Positions 34,681-45,900 of a DNA stretch of 64,000 nt are shown here, piece after piece. Every line of letters begins with the position of its first letter. Within the stretch, counting starts at the first letter, position 1. The notes below the pieces were generated by a model. That model ran no database searches. It was not told the origin of the DNA and was given only the letters and a program-made list of their open reading frames with translations. The DNA is from Armillaria gallica (Eukaryota > Basidiomycota > Agaricomycetes > Agaricales > Physalacriaceae): contig JBANDB010000007.1 in NCBI GenBank assembly GCA_037576215.1, positions 3,565,001-3,629,000 on the forward strand, written 5' to 3'. Both the position numbers and the translations under genes were made by a program.

Positions 34681-35640
34681 GGCATGATGATATAGCCACA
34701 CCTTGTTAATGAGCCTCCGACCGCTGGGTACGAGTATCAAAGAGAAGTTGTTGGTTCATGGGAGAGGTGCAGACCGGATAATCCCGGGCTTCCGTCTTGC
34801 TTTGGCTTACTACTCTGGTATTCCGTTTCCTGAGTCCGCAGCGCTCATATTACTTATAGTAGGTCATCCTCTGCTGTACAGATACATTGCATGAACCTCG
34901 TCAATACCGTCGAAAGACCTGCAGGAGAAAAATGTATGTATGTTCAAATTTGCATTTCAAGCAAGAGCGAGGTTCTTTCCTCGCCGCACGACAGCACGAT
35001 TCGAGGGGCAGGACTCGAGATAATACTGCGGGAACGTGACACTGATAATTTGTACCTGTGAACGCGCATGCGGCTTCCTTTTCTGGCCCTGCAGAGTCAA
35101 CGACCCCATCGCGGTATAGTACTATCAGACTTGGTCAACGGTCGTTGATGTCCGACGACTTCCTAGTGATGCGCCATTGCGCCTGCCTACGCGTTGTTAA
35201 AAATCTTGAAAAATTCAGGAACTCAAGCTCACCGGTGCTCGTACTCCGTTTCGGCAAGCTGGTCGAGGTTTTCGCAGAAATCCTAAAGTTCACCCTCATT
35301 TCAGAAAATCTAGATTCCCGCAGACTAGTGGCGACATACCATGATCTACACAGGAAGGATAGTTTTCTTTGCGGAGTCATTGGGACGAACCAACATTCCA
35401 GTGTCATGTCTTGCGGCTTCCACGAACTTGTGTTCCTCCTGTTATTCAGGCGTTTCTCGCTTCCCAGTTTGCTCTCTTCTATTCTTCACCAATGGCCTTG
35501 GCAAGGTGTCCACAAACGGTTTACCTTTGCTGGAAGTGGGAGCCTGCATACTCGATTCGTGGAATCCACATAGAGGAAGGAGCATCTGTAAGGTTACCCT
35601 GGCGGATAAATGAACCGAACTAGAATTGACATTGAAAAAA
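34650..35640. repeat. Sub-repeat S-A, unit 1
   Basis: Degenerate segment found twice per unit (S-A and S-B). Shared landmarks: a TTAGGGCATTGGGATTT-type start, AATGAGC, ACCGGATAA.CCCGGGCTTCC, CAAGAGCGAGGTTCTTTCCTC, and CGTTTCTCGCTTCCCAGTTT followed by ATGGCCTTGGCAAGGT. There is no intact frame. It adjoins the 5' side of the eS6 pseudogene. Confidence 0.6.
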
Positions 35641-35693
35641 ACTCACAGTCCAAGGGTTTGCGTCGAATGTGGGAGGAAGTGACCCCTCCAAGC

Positions 35694-35809
35694 AAAAAGT
35701 GTCGCAACGCACGCCCTCCCATCCTTGGGAGGGCGCGCGCTCCGATCTCTCTGATGGAAGTCGAACCCAGCCATCGCAGCCCACACTTCGCCGGTCCGCC
35801 AACAGAGAG
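35694..35809 (-). ncRNA. RNA module M1 (type I): tRNA-like plus hairpin
   Basis: On the minus strand: CTCTCTG arm (35809-35803), A-box-like GGCGGACCGGCGAAG, B box GGGTTCGACTT, closing CAGAGAG, then hairpin arms GCACGCCCTCCC/GGGAGGGCGCGC (11 of 12 pairs), then T5 at 35698-35694. An upstream box TTGACAT (variant of TTTACAT) lies 50 nt before the arm. The layout suggests an RNA polymerase III transcript of about 115 nt. It is not a normal tRNA, because the D-arm is truncated and no standard anticodon loop forms. Confidence 0.6.
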
Positions 35810-36157
35810 CTGAGTACTTCCAGTGTCACTGGTCCCATATCGCCGTGGTGATTCGTTTATGTCAATGTATCCACGACCACGACTGCGAAGTACATGGCTT
35901 CGGGACTTGTAAAATCTTGAATCGATGGCCTAGAGCCATAGTCAGCTTCATTTGAAGAAAATGTCGCGCATTGTTAGGTAGGCAAAGGCTCGAAAGGCTC
36001 TGGATGGAAGCAATATGCTTCGCATAGAAAACGTTGATAGCGGTAAGGCCGATGGCGGAAAGAACCACTGAGTGCGAGAGCTTGCTGCTTGCCTGAAATT
36101 ACCAGGGTAGTCGGTGTCCCCAAAACTGGAGCAGAAGAAGGTGGTCCAGCATAAAGC

Positions 36158-36279
36158 AAAAAGCTTCACAACACACGCCCTCCCGTACCGAGGAGGGCGT
36201 GTGCTACGATCTCTCTCGCAGGAATTGAACCCAGCTACGGGAAGCGACGAGGCCGCTTCTCCGATACGCCATCAGAGAG
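36158..36279 (-). ncRNA. RNA module M2 (type II): tRNA-like plus hairpin
   Basis: Minus strand: CTCTCTG, A box TGGCGTATCGGAGAAGC, a 6-bp stem GAAGCG/CGCTTC with a 7-nt loop, B box GGGTTCAATTC, then a perfect 12-bp hairpin CACACGCCCTCC/GGAGGGCGTGTG (36172-36183 with 36192-36203) and T5 at 36162-36158. TTTACAT at 36333-36327 lies 48 nt upstream. Compared with M4 the hairpin shows a C:G to T:A compensatory change. Confidence 0.65.
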
Positions 36280-36706
36280 TTAATGGCCGCCCTTCAATGA
36301 ATGATATCACAGCCAAACTATGATACATGTAAAGCCGCCGTCAAAAAAGAGAAAACGGGCCGTAAATCGAGGCTGGTACGATGGTATCTCGCCATTCCGA
36401 AGCACAGTGTCCAGGATCGGAACAGGCGGGAAAGGAGCTGAACGAGGAACGCTGAACGAAAAAATAGGATACAGTGAGCTAGCTGAATGCGAAGCGAAAG
36501 GAGGAAGCTGCCTACGCATTCAAGATTACATGGTAATACCTCTTGAACGTGAGGAACCCGAGCCAATTCTTCTCCAAGGTCTGAAGCGGGAAATGGTGAT
36601 AGATACTTGTCGTGTCGATGCCCATCGCCAAAGGGATCAAAGAATGACGGGCTTAAAACAGGTCGTCAAGCCGGAGGTTATAACGAAAGCAAGGATCGCC
36701 CTGGAC

Positions 36707-36816
36707 AAAAACAATGCGCAACACACGCCCTCCCCTCTTAGGGAGGGCGCGCGCCGCGATCCCTCTTGCTGGGAGTCGAACCCAGCCTGCGAGCGTCACC
36801 GATGTCAATGGAGAGC
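36707..36816 (-). ncRNA. RNA module M3 (type III): tRNA-like plus hairpin
   Basis: Minus strand: weak A box (TTGACATCGGTGACGC), good B-box arm GCTGGGTTCGACTCCCAGC, closing AAGAGGG, hairpin ACGCCCTCCC with GGGAGGGCGCG, then T5 at 36711-36707. Upstream TTTACAT at 36863-36857, 42 nt before the arm. The type III subtype shares a conserved CCAGCGAAGCCTC-type flank with M7 and M10. Confidence 0.6.
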
Positions 36817-36849
36817 TGACAGGACGAGGCTTCGCTGGGATTACATGAC

Positions 36850-38060
36850 GTCGTTTATGTAAACGAACAAGCTCATGGGGCGTGACGCCCAGGGTGTACA
36901 ATCGAGTCGATACGGAAGAGCGATGGTGAGTCGAAAGACGGATGGAGAAGTTGTTATTTGGAAGATGGCCGGTAAAGGTGGCTCGTTCAACAGCGGGGAT
37001 ATAGTGGAGAGAATCTTCGCAGAGATCTTGTCGGATATGGCGATGTCGAACGTTATCCGGGAATGTCGTCGATGCCAACTGATAGTCTTGCACGGCTGAT
37101 GGAGGGAGGGAGGGAGAGAGCGATGTGAGTTGCGAATCATATCCAGAAGAGTTAGGCGCACGCGGATGGCCGGTTGCGCATGAGACTCGTACGTCGGTGA
37201 GGGAACATGGCGATAAGGAATAATGGCGATCTGAAGCTTGGTGGAGCTTTTACTACTAGGGAACCCACTATGGGCTGGTTCTATGGGACATGTTGGTCGT
37301 TCCGGGAAAAGCGAGTCCGATAGAGGTTGCACTCTTCGCCTCAGATTATGACTATACAAGTCCTCCAAGAAGGAGTAGGTGCATGTTCTTTCGTTCCATG
37401 GACATCAGTCGCGGTCCGCGAGGATTCTACCAACCCTAATTCCTCATGCTTTTCCAGATCCTCCTCCCGCGCCTTAAAATGCCATACGCGGATGCATGGG
37501 TCGATAGGAAGTTTCAGGCGATCGCAAGCCTATGAGATTGGGGTTAAGGCCGAGGTTTGTTCGGGGAAGGGAGATATGGCTACATATGTACAGTCGCCGA
37601 AAAACTGTAAGTCGTCTCACAGACAACCTATACGGGATGGTAGTCGATTACATGACGTAGGCGAGCGAGTGCGTGGGATCTTCCGCCGCAGGAAAAGCGA
37701 TAGTCTGCATACGCGCGTTAATCAAACAAGGATGAAAGGATGACAGTCTCAACGTACTGCACAAAATTGGTTTCTTCGGGATGACGTCCAGAGTGAGGGC
37801 CACGGAGAGTGAGTGTACACATGCAACCGCGAGTATTATGGTCTCCAAAAACGGGAGCGTTGAGACAGCCGAGTGGTAGAAAAGGCACAGAGGTCGGTGG
37901 CCATGGTCGATGTGCGGATACCGGGGTGCGGTCCGGAGTCCGAAAGTCTGAAATGTCGACTGTTTGCCATCCTCTCGCTCATCCTTAAGCACATCACTGG
38001 CGCCCTCGTAAACCCACCTATGATTTCTTTCGACCCTTCCGACAATAGACCCCGTTGACA
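36850..38060 (-). pseudogene. Decayed minus-strand coding remnant, unit 1
   Basis: A stretch conserved in unit 2 (about 51660-52930) and starting again at the right edge of unit 3. Frames such as 37368-36841 remain open but differ in frame and sequence between units (VRLTLLDMIRN here, TRLSILDMFRN in unit 2), while both show TLPFLETIIL upstream. Frame shifts between copies argue against a working gene. Family not recognised. Confidence 0.4.
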
Positions 38061-38338
38061 TATACCTCCCTGCCGGCCCTCTCTGGAGTACAATTTAACG
38101 GAGCGTTTCTGTGGCACATGGAAGAGCAACTCGAATAGCGAGACTATTTCTGCCGGCTCCCTCGTTGACGTCGGCGTCGGCCATATTGGGTTTATTAGAC
38201 ACGGCTGCCCAAGTCACTCTGAGTCAGAGCGAGCCCCGATCATCGAGCTACTCATTGCTCTGTCGCACATAGATGCTTCTTGGTGCGTTATTCATTCTCA
38301 GGCCCTTATAATTATGTGCTGTTGAGATAATCTTTACT

Positions 38339-38730
38339 ATGCATAGCCTGTGCACCTGTCTAGCACGCACTGTCAGCTCAGCTCGGCGTAACCTTGTTGA
38401 CGCTCGCCCCAATTCACATTGCATCTGCGACAATGCTCTTCGGCTCACGAGCTATGATCCTTCCCATAGACCAGGATCACTGAAGCCATGGCCCAGGACT
38501 TCTGCGACCCATATGAAAGAGCATTTGAACGTGAGTGCGTCGTTTGTCTACTGGCATATCTTCACTGACCCATTTCTAGGCGGCTTTTGCTCGTTTTATT
38601 ATGGTTCCTCCTTCCGTTAGCCTTCGTTTCCGTATCCATGATATTCCGCCCGTCCGCTCGACAACCCGTCGCGAAGTAGAACACGCCATCATCGACCATA
38701 GTCACCTTGCCACTGGACGACCATCCTAGA
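38339..38730 (+). pseudogene. Plus-strand coding remnant with conserved intron, unit 1
   Basis: Reads RTSATHMKEHLN, then a GTGAGT..CTAG intron of 46 nt (38531-38578), then AAFARFIMVPPSVSLRFRIH to a stop. Unit 2 (53201-53700) has RTSATRMKEHLIH, the same intron, and AVFARLIMAPPPVNLRPR, after which the frames diverge. The intron is conserved while the exon ends are not, so this is an old gene fragment carried with the unit. Product unknown. Confidence 0.4.
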
Positions 38731-40469
38731 CTTGCAAAAATCATGAAGACTATTCGTTCATTTTGGAAACCGGCGACTATCCGCTCACCTTGCTGGATAG
38801 CGACCACTGAGCACATGCCATTTCTGGTACACAACTCCAGAGGCGACGATGGCGTCGCCAGTTCAGGGAAAGACGGACCCGTTCTTTGTATGCCTATCAT
38901 TTTCGAGTGATTCTCCTGAAGGTGTACATGAGTTTGGCCCTTGCAGGCAATAACTGTTGCTTCGCAGACGTTTTCTGCAAACTGGAGAGTAGTATCAATA
39001 CTCTGAATAATCGAACGTTGTCGGTAAACAAAGTCCCCTCATAGTGCGTAACCTATTCTCTCAAAGTGCCCCATTTTGCTGATTGGCATACTTAGGTGCC
39101 CAGGCATGTGCCGCTATGGGCCCAGACAGTCCGGACGGGGCCTTGATTTTTGAGGAAAATTTCTGCCGGTTAGCCTCAGTACGCTCTACCATTACTTGGT
39201 TATTCACTAACGGTCCGTTAAGGTTTCCATGGAGTTTACATCTAAATCTCATCAGCGGGCGCCCTCTCAATTGAGACGAGTCATTCCGAGGCTGCACTGC
39301 CAGATCTAGTGCGAGGCCTCATATTTACCACTACCGACCTTGAAACCTGCAGCAGCAGCCCTCAAGCCAGAAGTTCGCTCGTGAACTCGGACGAACTTGC
39401 GGAGCTCTAAAAGGCACTGCTCCTCCAATCATTTCTCGTTGATGTTGTCCACTCACGTTTCGGTGTTTTTCCGTCGCTGCTAAAACTCTGTTCTTTACAA
39501 GAAGGCGGCTCCTGGATGTCCGAGATGACTACTTGGCCTCCTCAATGACCCGGATGACGGCGATTTCTGCGTTACAGTCATTCCTGTTCACCTCTGCATC
39601 TAACACCGTGATAATTTCCCTCGCCATTTCTCTTCGTTGGTTTCTGTATCACCTTATTCTTTGCGAGCGAGAGTCGTCCCGACCTTGTCTGTCAAGTTCC
39701 GGCTCTTTTCCGTCCCTCCTTACTTCGTGACCTGTCAGTCCGCTTCGGCATCCTACTCCGAAGTCATTATCATCTGGAATTTTAGAGAGCTGCGTCAGCT
39801 TTGACTGATGAGCTGTTGCTTTGTCTCCAGACTTTGGGACATCTCCAAATCGTGATACTCAGGGTCTTGGCGTGGGGCATCGAGCTTACAAGAGACGGGA
39901 GTCATTTGGACGGCGGTCGTAATTCCCACTCGACACGACGCACGATGGCTTGCCTCGAGGAAGGAGATATGGCCCGGTATGTCTTTGTGGACTGACACGA
40001 CTGGAATACTCGCATCCAGGTACGTTAATTTGTTGATTCTCGTTTGCAAACGAGCTTTACATATGTTTTGCTACCAGATTTTGGCATCTATAACATGCTG
40101 TATTTGACCCCGACGAGTTCGATGAATAAGAGGAATAGATCTGTCAGGCATCATGTTATAGTGGTCTGCCGGAGGTATAAGGCAGCGCTCAGCGTGAATT
40201 TTGATCCATGCTGTGTTTGTTTCATACGAGCAGATTCCTAACGATACTAGCTCAATGATATCATTTCATAGTGCTTGTGGTGCGTGAGTAGCGCTCAAAG
40301 ATGATGCGTTCATGAGATACAACTTTTCCCATACCGTCACTGTCGCCTTTCACAATGAAGGCCCTGTTTTATAAAGGAACCGCTGCACGACACGGATTCA
40401 CAAGAACTGTCCGAGTCATTGTGGCATCGCAAGTTATAAATATGATGGGTAAAAATGCCGCACGCTTAG
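38731..40469. other. Spacer of unit 1, partly unit-specific
   Basis: 38.9-39.3 kb still matches unit 2 (TGCAGAAAACGTCTGC on the minus strand). From about 39.3 to 40.95 kb I find no counterpart in unit 2, which explains most of the longer period of unit 1. It holds short frames only. Confidence 0.4.
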
Positions 40470-40556
40470 GATTTCTGACCTCTTGTGGATCGAACCCAAT
40501 GGGCGGCCACGCACCGTCTCGCTGTCCGTTATACCACAAGGGCTTGGAATCACATT
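40446..40556 (-). ncRNA. tRNA-like element in the unit-1 insert
   Basis: Minus strand: A box TGGTATAACGGACAGCG, B box GGGTTCGATCC, complementary ends CTTGTGG/CCACAAG (7 bp), then T5 at about 40451-40447. The T stem is broken, so it is probably a tRNA pseudogene or a distant relative of M1-M10. It has neither the GC-rich hairpin nor the TTTACAT box. Confidence 0.4.
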
Positions 40557-40694
40557 GTTAATATCAAGTTTATGATCCATACTACTACGAGCTCGGCGCC
40601 AGATTCTGGAGGAGATGAACTTGTTGCAAGTGGTGACTCCAAAAGCGAGTGATATAGACATGCAAGGACAAAGCTACAATAAGTAGCGTGAGCT

Positions 40695-40785
40695 CTGAAG
40701 AGGGCATATCCGCCGATTCCTCTGACTGGGGATAGAACCCTGCTATTCCACATAGGCGCTTCCCTCGTACACAGAGAATTAGGAA
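40695..40785 (-). ncRNA. Second tRNA-like element in the unit-1 insert
   Basis: Minus strand: TTCTCTG arm, GTGTACGAGGGAAGCGC in the A-box position, T-arm-like CAGGGTTCTATCCCCAG, and closing CAGAGGA. The ends resemble the CTCTCTG/CAGAGAG arms of modules M1-M10. No downstream hairpin or upstream TTTACAT, so it is probably a decayed member. Confidence 0.35.
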
Positions 40786-40959
40786 TGGGCTTGCCGTTAT
40801 ATCAGTTGCCAGACGTTGTTCGTCGTTTAGATAAACCGAGATACGGGCAACATCACACAGAGAGTAGAACTAACCAATGCATATTCAGGGAGGTCATAGA
40901 AAAGTCGTCGTGTTTGAACTTTAGGGAGAGGGGCGTTATGATCGTCGATGTACTAGTGT

Positions 40960-42350
40960 CATGGTCCCGCTCTCCTTGTACAGAACGTTTCGATTTGGGG
41001 AATTGGGGTTTTTGTAGATATATATATACATGATCTGTAAATGAGTGTTTCAACTGCCGAGTAACAGAAAAAACCTACAGACGAAGTTGGTGATTCACGG
41101 AGAGGCGAATCGGGCGTCCGGACCGGATAAACCCGGGCTTCCCTTCCAACTCATCTTGACCTTGCATTTTGCATTCCCTAGCATTCTGTTTTCTTAGCTC
41201 GCATTTAATGGCAAGTCAGCCTTTGCTGTACGGTTGCATCGCATCAACCTCGTTCGATACCATTCAAATACCTGCTGGGGAATAACTGGCGCGCATTCAA
41301 GTTTGTATTGCTAGAGCGAGGGCGAGGTTCTTTCCTCCATTCTGACACCGTACGACGCTGGAGATAATGTTGTGCGAACCCCGCTATTCTGATAACAATA
41401 CTGTTCTTTTAACGCGTTTGCAGATTCCTTTTCGACTCGTGTTTTGAAGAGGCAAAACCCTTCATCTCGTCCTATACCAACACCACCTGCCTTGCGCTTC
41501 ATATGGCTTCCGTAAATCCGTATTTCTTCGTCGTATGTGTCAGTCAGGCATTTCTCGCTTCCGATCTCTTCTCCTCTTCCACTTTTCATCGATGGCTTTT
41601 GCAAGATTCTCGTGGAATTGGTTGCATATTGACCATCGTCTCCGAAGAGTTGGACTCCTCTCTTCGCTTCAATCGCATGTAGCTTTCCTTTGCTATATGC
41701 CCGTATCTACGCTAACATGAAGGAGAAAATGATGTAGCTGCGAGACTTGGCCTGGAAAGCAATACGGCAAAGGTGAGTATAATTCAGCTGGATTCAATAC
41801 GACCACGTTTGGCGCTTAAAAACGGACGGACAGGCGATAAATTGCCGACGTTCAAGGACGTGAAAAGCAGAACGTACTACAATCGGACGACCGCGCGACT
41901 GACTGTACTCTGCCTGCCGGTTATACATGCGATTCGGTGCTTCTGCGAAAAACGACATCAGTCATTATATACCAAGATAGTATGGATCTCAACACATAAG
42001 ACCTTGCAATATGGCAATAGAACCAATCCTTTTTCCTGCAAAGATCTCAGATAAATTAGTAAAGTCCTCAACACGATGATGGCGTCTATCCCTTCCTAAC
42101 GTAAGTAGTCCTCGAAATGCTACGCGAGACGAATACTGAGATGCTCTTTCGCAGTGGTAGCGGAAGTTGGGAACATAATGCACCATGTTTTGTTCTCATA
42201 CCGCCTTTCTCTGCGTGGCAGCTGAAAGTTCACAGAGGCGAAGGTCTTTTTTCTTGTCGTAATCCATGTCTTACGCCAGGCAGAATACGAATTCTTGATT
42301 GGTATCTGTCTGATCTTGAGCACGAACCCGATATTCAGTTATTTTCACCG
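40960..42350. repeat. Sub-repeat S-B, unit 1
   Basis: Second copy of the sub-repeat in unit 1. Starts CGATTTGGGGAATTGGGGTT, continues with AATGAGTGTTTCAACTGCC, ACCGGATAAACCCGGGCTTC, GAGCGAGGGCGAGGTTCTTT and CATTTCTCGCTTCC. It matches 54400-55750 (unit 2) closely and S-A more weakly. The eS6 pseudogene is missing next to it. Confidence 0.6.
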
Positions 42351-42927
42351 GTTCTTCGGACGATTGAGCTAGATCACCCGGCATCTATAGTTAGCTCAAA
42401 TTACGCAAAACGCTAACAGTAGTTGTGGCTATGGGTGATAGTGTCACGAAAGTTAATCCCCCTTCAGGACAACGTCCTCTCCGCGCTTCCTAACTGTCTA
42501 TATACGGAGCTCCTCGATAACCCTCGATTTGGCTCATGAACTCTTCGGATGGTCGTGAGCGAGTGTTCATCCTAGCTGAACCTAATTGGGCGCTAATCAG
42601 TGGCTTCTAAGTTCATATTCCCGGGCCTTCCTTCGAACTGCTGTGCCTAATGTTCGCGAAGCAACTGAAGTGACAAGGCTCTGTCGTAACAGTAGACCGC
42701 CTAGGATAGCCAGGATCTTCAGAGTCTGGGTTGGGAGTTTATGCATCCTTGCTTGGTGTTATCTAGACCCAACAGGTGCCGTGGTTCGCTTCATCTTGCG
42801 ACTACGTCTGCGGACCATTTAGCCATGACTATGGTGTATCTTTTCTCGACAGTGACACATTGGTTACAGCATACAGCATCTTCATAATCGAAGCAGCTGG
42901 AAACCTGTGCATTTCCGAGCCGAAGCC
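42351..42927. promoter_or_regulatory. Upstream region of NLR copy 2
   Basis: About 580 bp between S-B and the NLR start. The corresponding stretch before copy 3 (55750-56300) is clearly homologous (CCTCCGCGCTTCCTAACTGT; TTTATGCATCCTT). No TATA element stands out. Confidence 0.35.
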
Positions 42928-45900
42928 ATGATGCTGTACGACACGCATCCGCCGCGTGGTATATATCTATACAGTACCTGCTCTTCCACTTCACCCCCCA
43001 CCACCATTGTCGAATATGAGCACCGAGATAAACAAATGGTGAGCTCCCTTCATCACGGTTTGTAGAAACATTTGTGCTCAAGAAATAGCAGGTATCGCTT
43101 TCGTCGGATCCGAGGTACAGGCACTTCTATTTTCGCGTTTGCGGTCTTCTCGTTAAGCGCTCTTATTGGCTAGCTATAGAGTTACTCAATATACTCCCGA
43201 CATCGGACAAACGTTTCTACCGTCTCAAGCTCTTTGTAGGAGATACAACACTCAAGAAAACTGATACATTCAAACTGGAGAAAAAAGTACTGGAGAGAGA
43301 CCCGACTCGGATACCTAAATGGACAGTAAATCTTGATCTGTAAGGGCGCCAACATATTTCTTGAGTCCTAGCTCATCGCATATCCAGGAGCAACTTCAAT
43401 GAATCTGAGAGTTTTCAGGTGGACGTATACCACCGTCGGGACAAGGGAGATTATCGATGCTTCGGTTTTTGTCGAGCATCAATTCGGGATGTTTTGATCG
43501 GCAGAACGGACAGTGAGTATTTGTAATCTCAGTTGGCTCTCAGTATCTAACAGATTGCTGCCAGTTATCGTCATGTCCATCAGTAGCAACTCTCCCTGCC
43601 CCAACGTCTCTTTGAAGATCTTCAGGGAAGGTGCCTCTGACTATTCTTCGATCACACATCCAGCAAGCGAAGACCAAGACATGTCAGCCGCACCCCAGAG
43701 CGGCCCATGGAATACTATGGATCCCGAAAGTCAGGATATATCAGACTTGTCCGATCTGCAATCCGAGGAAATCTCTGCGAGGTCGGTGGAAGATGATTGG
43801 GCAACAGCAGGAAAGGTCATCGAGGACACCGCAAAGCCTAATGAACCCTTGGAATGGATCTCGAAATTGATCGATGGTATTGATACTGTGGAGAACGTGA
43901 TTGATGCATTCAAGGACGTGAGCACGTTCCTTGCGATCAAATTCTAGGTTCTAATTAATCATTGCCAGCTACACCCCGCTGCTTCAATAGCGTGGGGCAT
44001 CATTTCCTCTTGTGTTAATGTAACTACCAGCCTTGTTGGAATCAGGATGACCAGCTGACCAGACTTTTTCGGATAGATCTTGAAGCAGCAGACAGAACAA
44101 GATAAAACCGTACTCCGGCTGTACGAGGCTATGATCACGACCTACAAGGAGGCGAGCGACGACCGCTTGCTGTGGCACCGAAAGCAGCTGAAGCCGATCT
44201 ACGAATCATTGTTCCAGACCACAAACGAGTGCGGGATGCTCATCAAGAGATATACCAAAAAAAACCGCTTCGGTGCGTCCATTGTTCATGCTTAAAACAG
44301 TGATATCTGAGACCTATTTTAGAGCGCTTATTTTCGCCAAATGTGACACAGAAAGCAGAAGAATTCATTCAAGGGTTTGAAAATTTGCGGGAGCAGTTGG
44401 ATTCAGGTGTAGCAAAGGACGCGCTTGTCGTGACATTGGGCGTCAGAGCCAATGTTGATATACTTGGTACGTCCCTTCAATTTGCTCAAAAACGTGATCT
44501 AAACCCAATCTGAGTAGCTATGAGGACATTGCTCCAGGAACTAAAGGGCGAGCGGGAACTTGGTCCCAAATCGACGTGTATGCCCGGTACACGCGTGGAA
44601 ACCATCAACTACTTGTTGACATGGATTGGAGAATACGATGACGGCATCCTTTGGTGTAGTGGTCTGGCGGGGACGGGCAAAAGTGCGCTTGTCGGCACCC
44701 TCCATAAACTTCTCTCCTTTCAAATGAGCGGTCGTAGTCACCTTGCGGCGTTCATTCGTTATGACAGGACAATGTACCGGCACTTGTCAGAACTCATCAC
44801 ATCCATTGCCTACTCTTTGGGCATGTTCGATCAGCGCATAGGCAACGCCATCGCTAAGGCTTTGGCTGCATGCCGCGCCGCAGCTAACATGCCAGCATCC
44901 GAAGCACGTAGCCAATTTCGACTGCTCTTGCAGGAGCCATTGGAGACAATTCCGGAATTACAAGATGAAGGGCCATTGGTCGTCATCATTGATGGTCTTG
45001 ATGAAAGTGATGTGTCGAAAGAGTTGCTGGAAGTACTTGCGGATGGGTTTGGGCCCAAACTACCATTCATGCGGCTCATAGTCTCTAGTCGACCTGAGGA
45101 AAGGATTTCTCGTGTTTTTAAGCATCACCAGAAAGTCCATTGCTTTCTGCTGGATACCTCCTCAGATGAGGTGAAACATGATATACGGCACTTCATCCAG
45201 CAAAGGTTTGCCAGCATCGAAGACAAGAGTGTCTGGGGCAGATACAATGAGCAAGATGTTGTCACTCTGTTGGCTGAGCGAGCGAGCGGGTTGTTCATAT
45301 GGGCAGCCACAGTCTGTTCATTCCTGTGCAATCTTCCCAGTCTTCAGAGGCTCGAGGCGTTACTCGAAACTACGATTCCAGCAGATGCAATGGAGGCCCT
45401 GACGATACTATATCAAACCGCACTGGAGACCATCGTGTTGGAAGTATCCGGAAAGAAGGAAGAGACCCGACGATGCATTCGTGCAGTATTAGGTGCCCTG
45501 ATTGTTCGGAAGGGCCCCATGACCGTACCTATGCTTCCTGAGCTTGTTCTGCAAGAAAGAGACCCTTCAGCGCAGTTTATCATTAACAAATTAGGAAGTG
45601 TGGTGGAGGCCCTGGAGGGATCCGGGAGCCTGGAGCTTATACACAAATCATTTGATGATTTTCTCCGGGATCATAGCAGATGTGGGGACGGATGGTTTAT
45701 TGATGTCAAGAAGTATGAAAAGGAGCTTGCTCGGCGGTGTGTGTCATTGTTGACAATGCTTTCGGAGAAATGGATGCCACGCACTGAAGAGGATCAGGTC
45801 CGGTTTCATCGTATAGACTGGGTGCCCTCCAAGTGGAAGGGGAGTGCAGAGACTGAAGACAAGGTTGTACTGTCTGAGGGCACAGACTATGCTGTGACAG

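Noticed and set aside
36841..37368. A 175-codon minus-strand gene in unit 1
   Set aside because: The matching segment in unit 2 is open in a different frame and with different ends, so the frame is not under selection.
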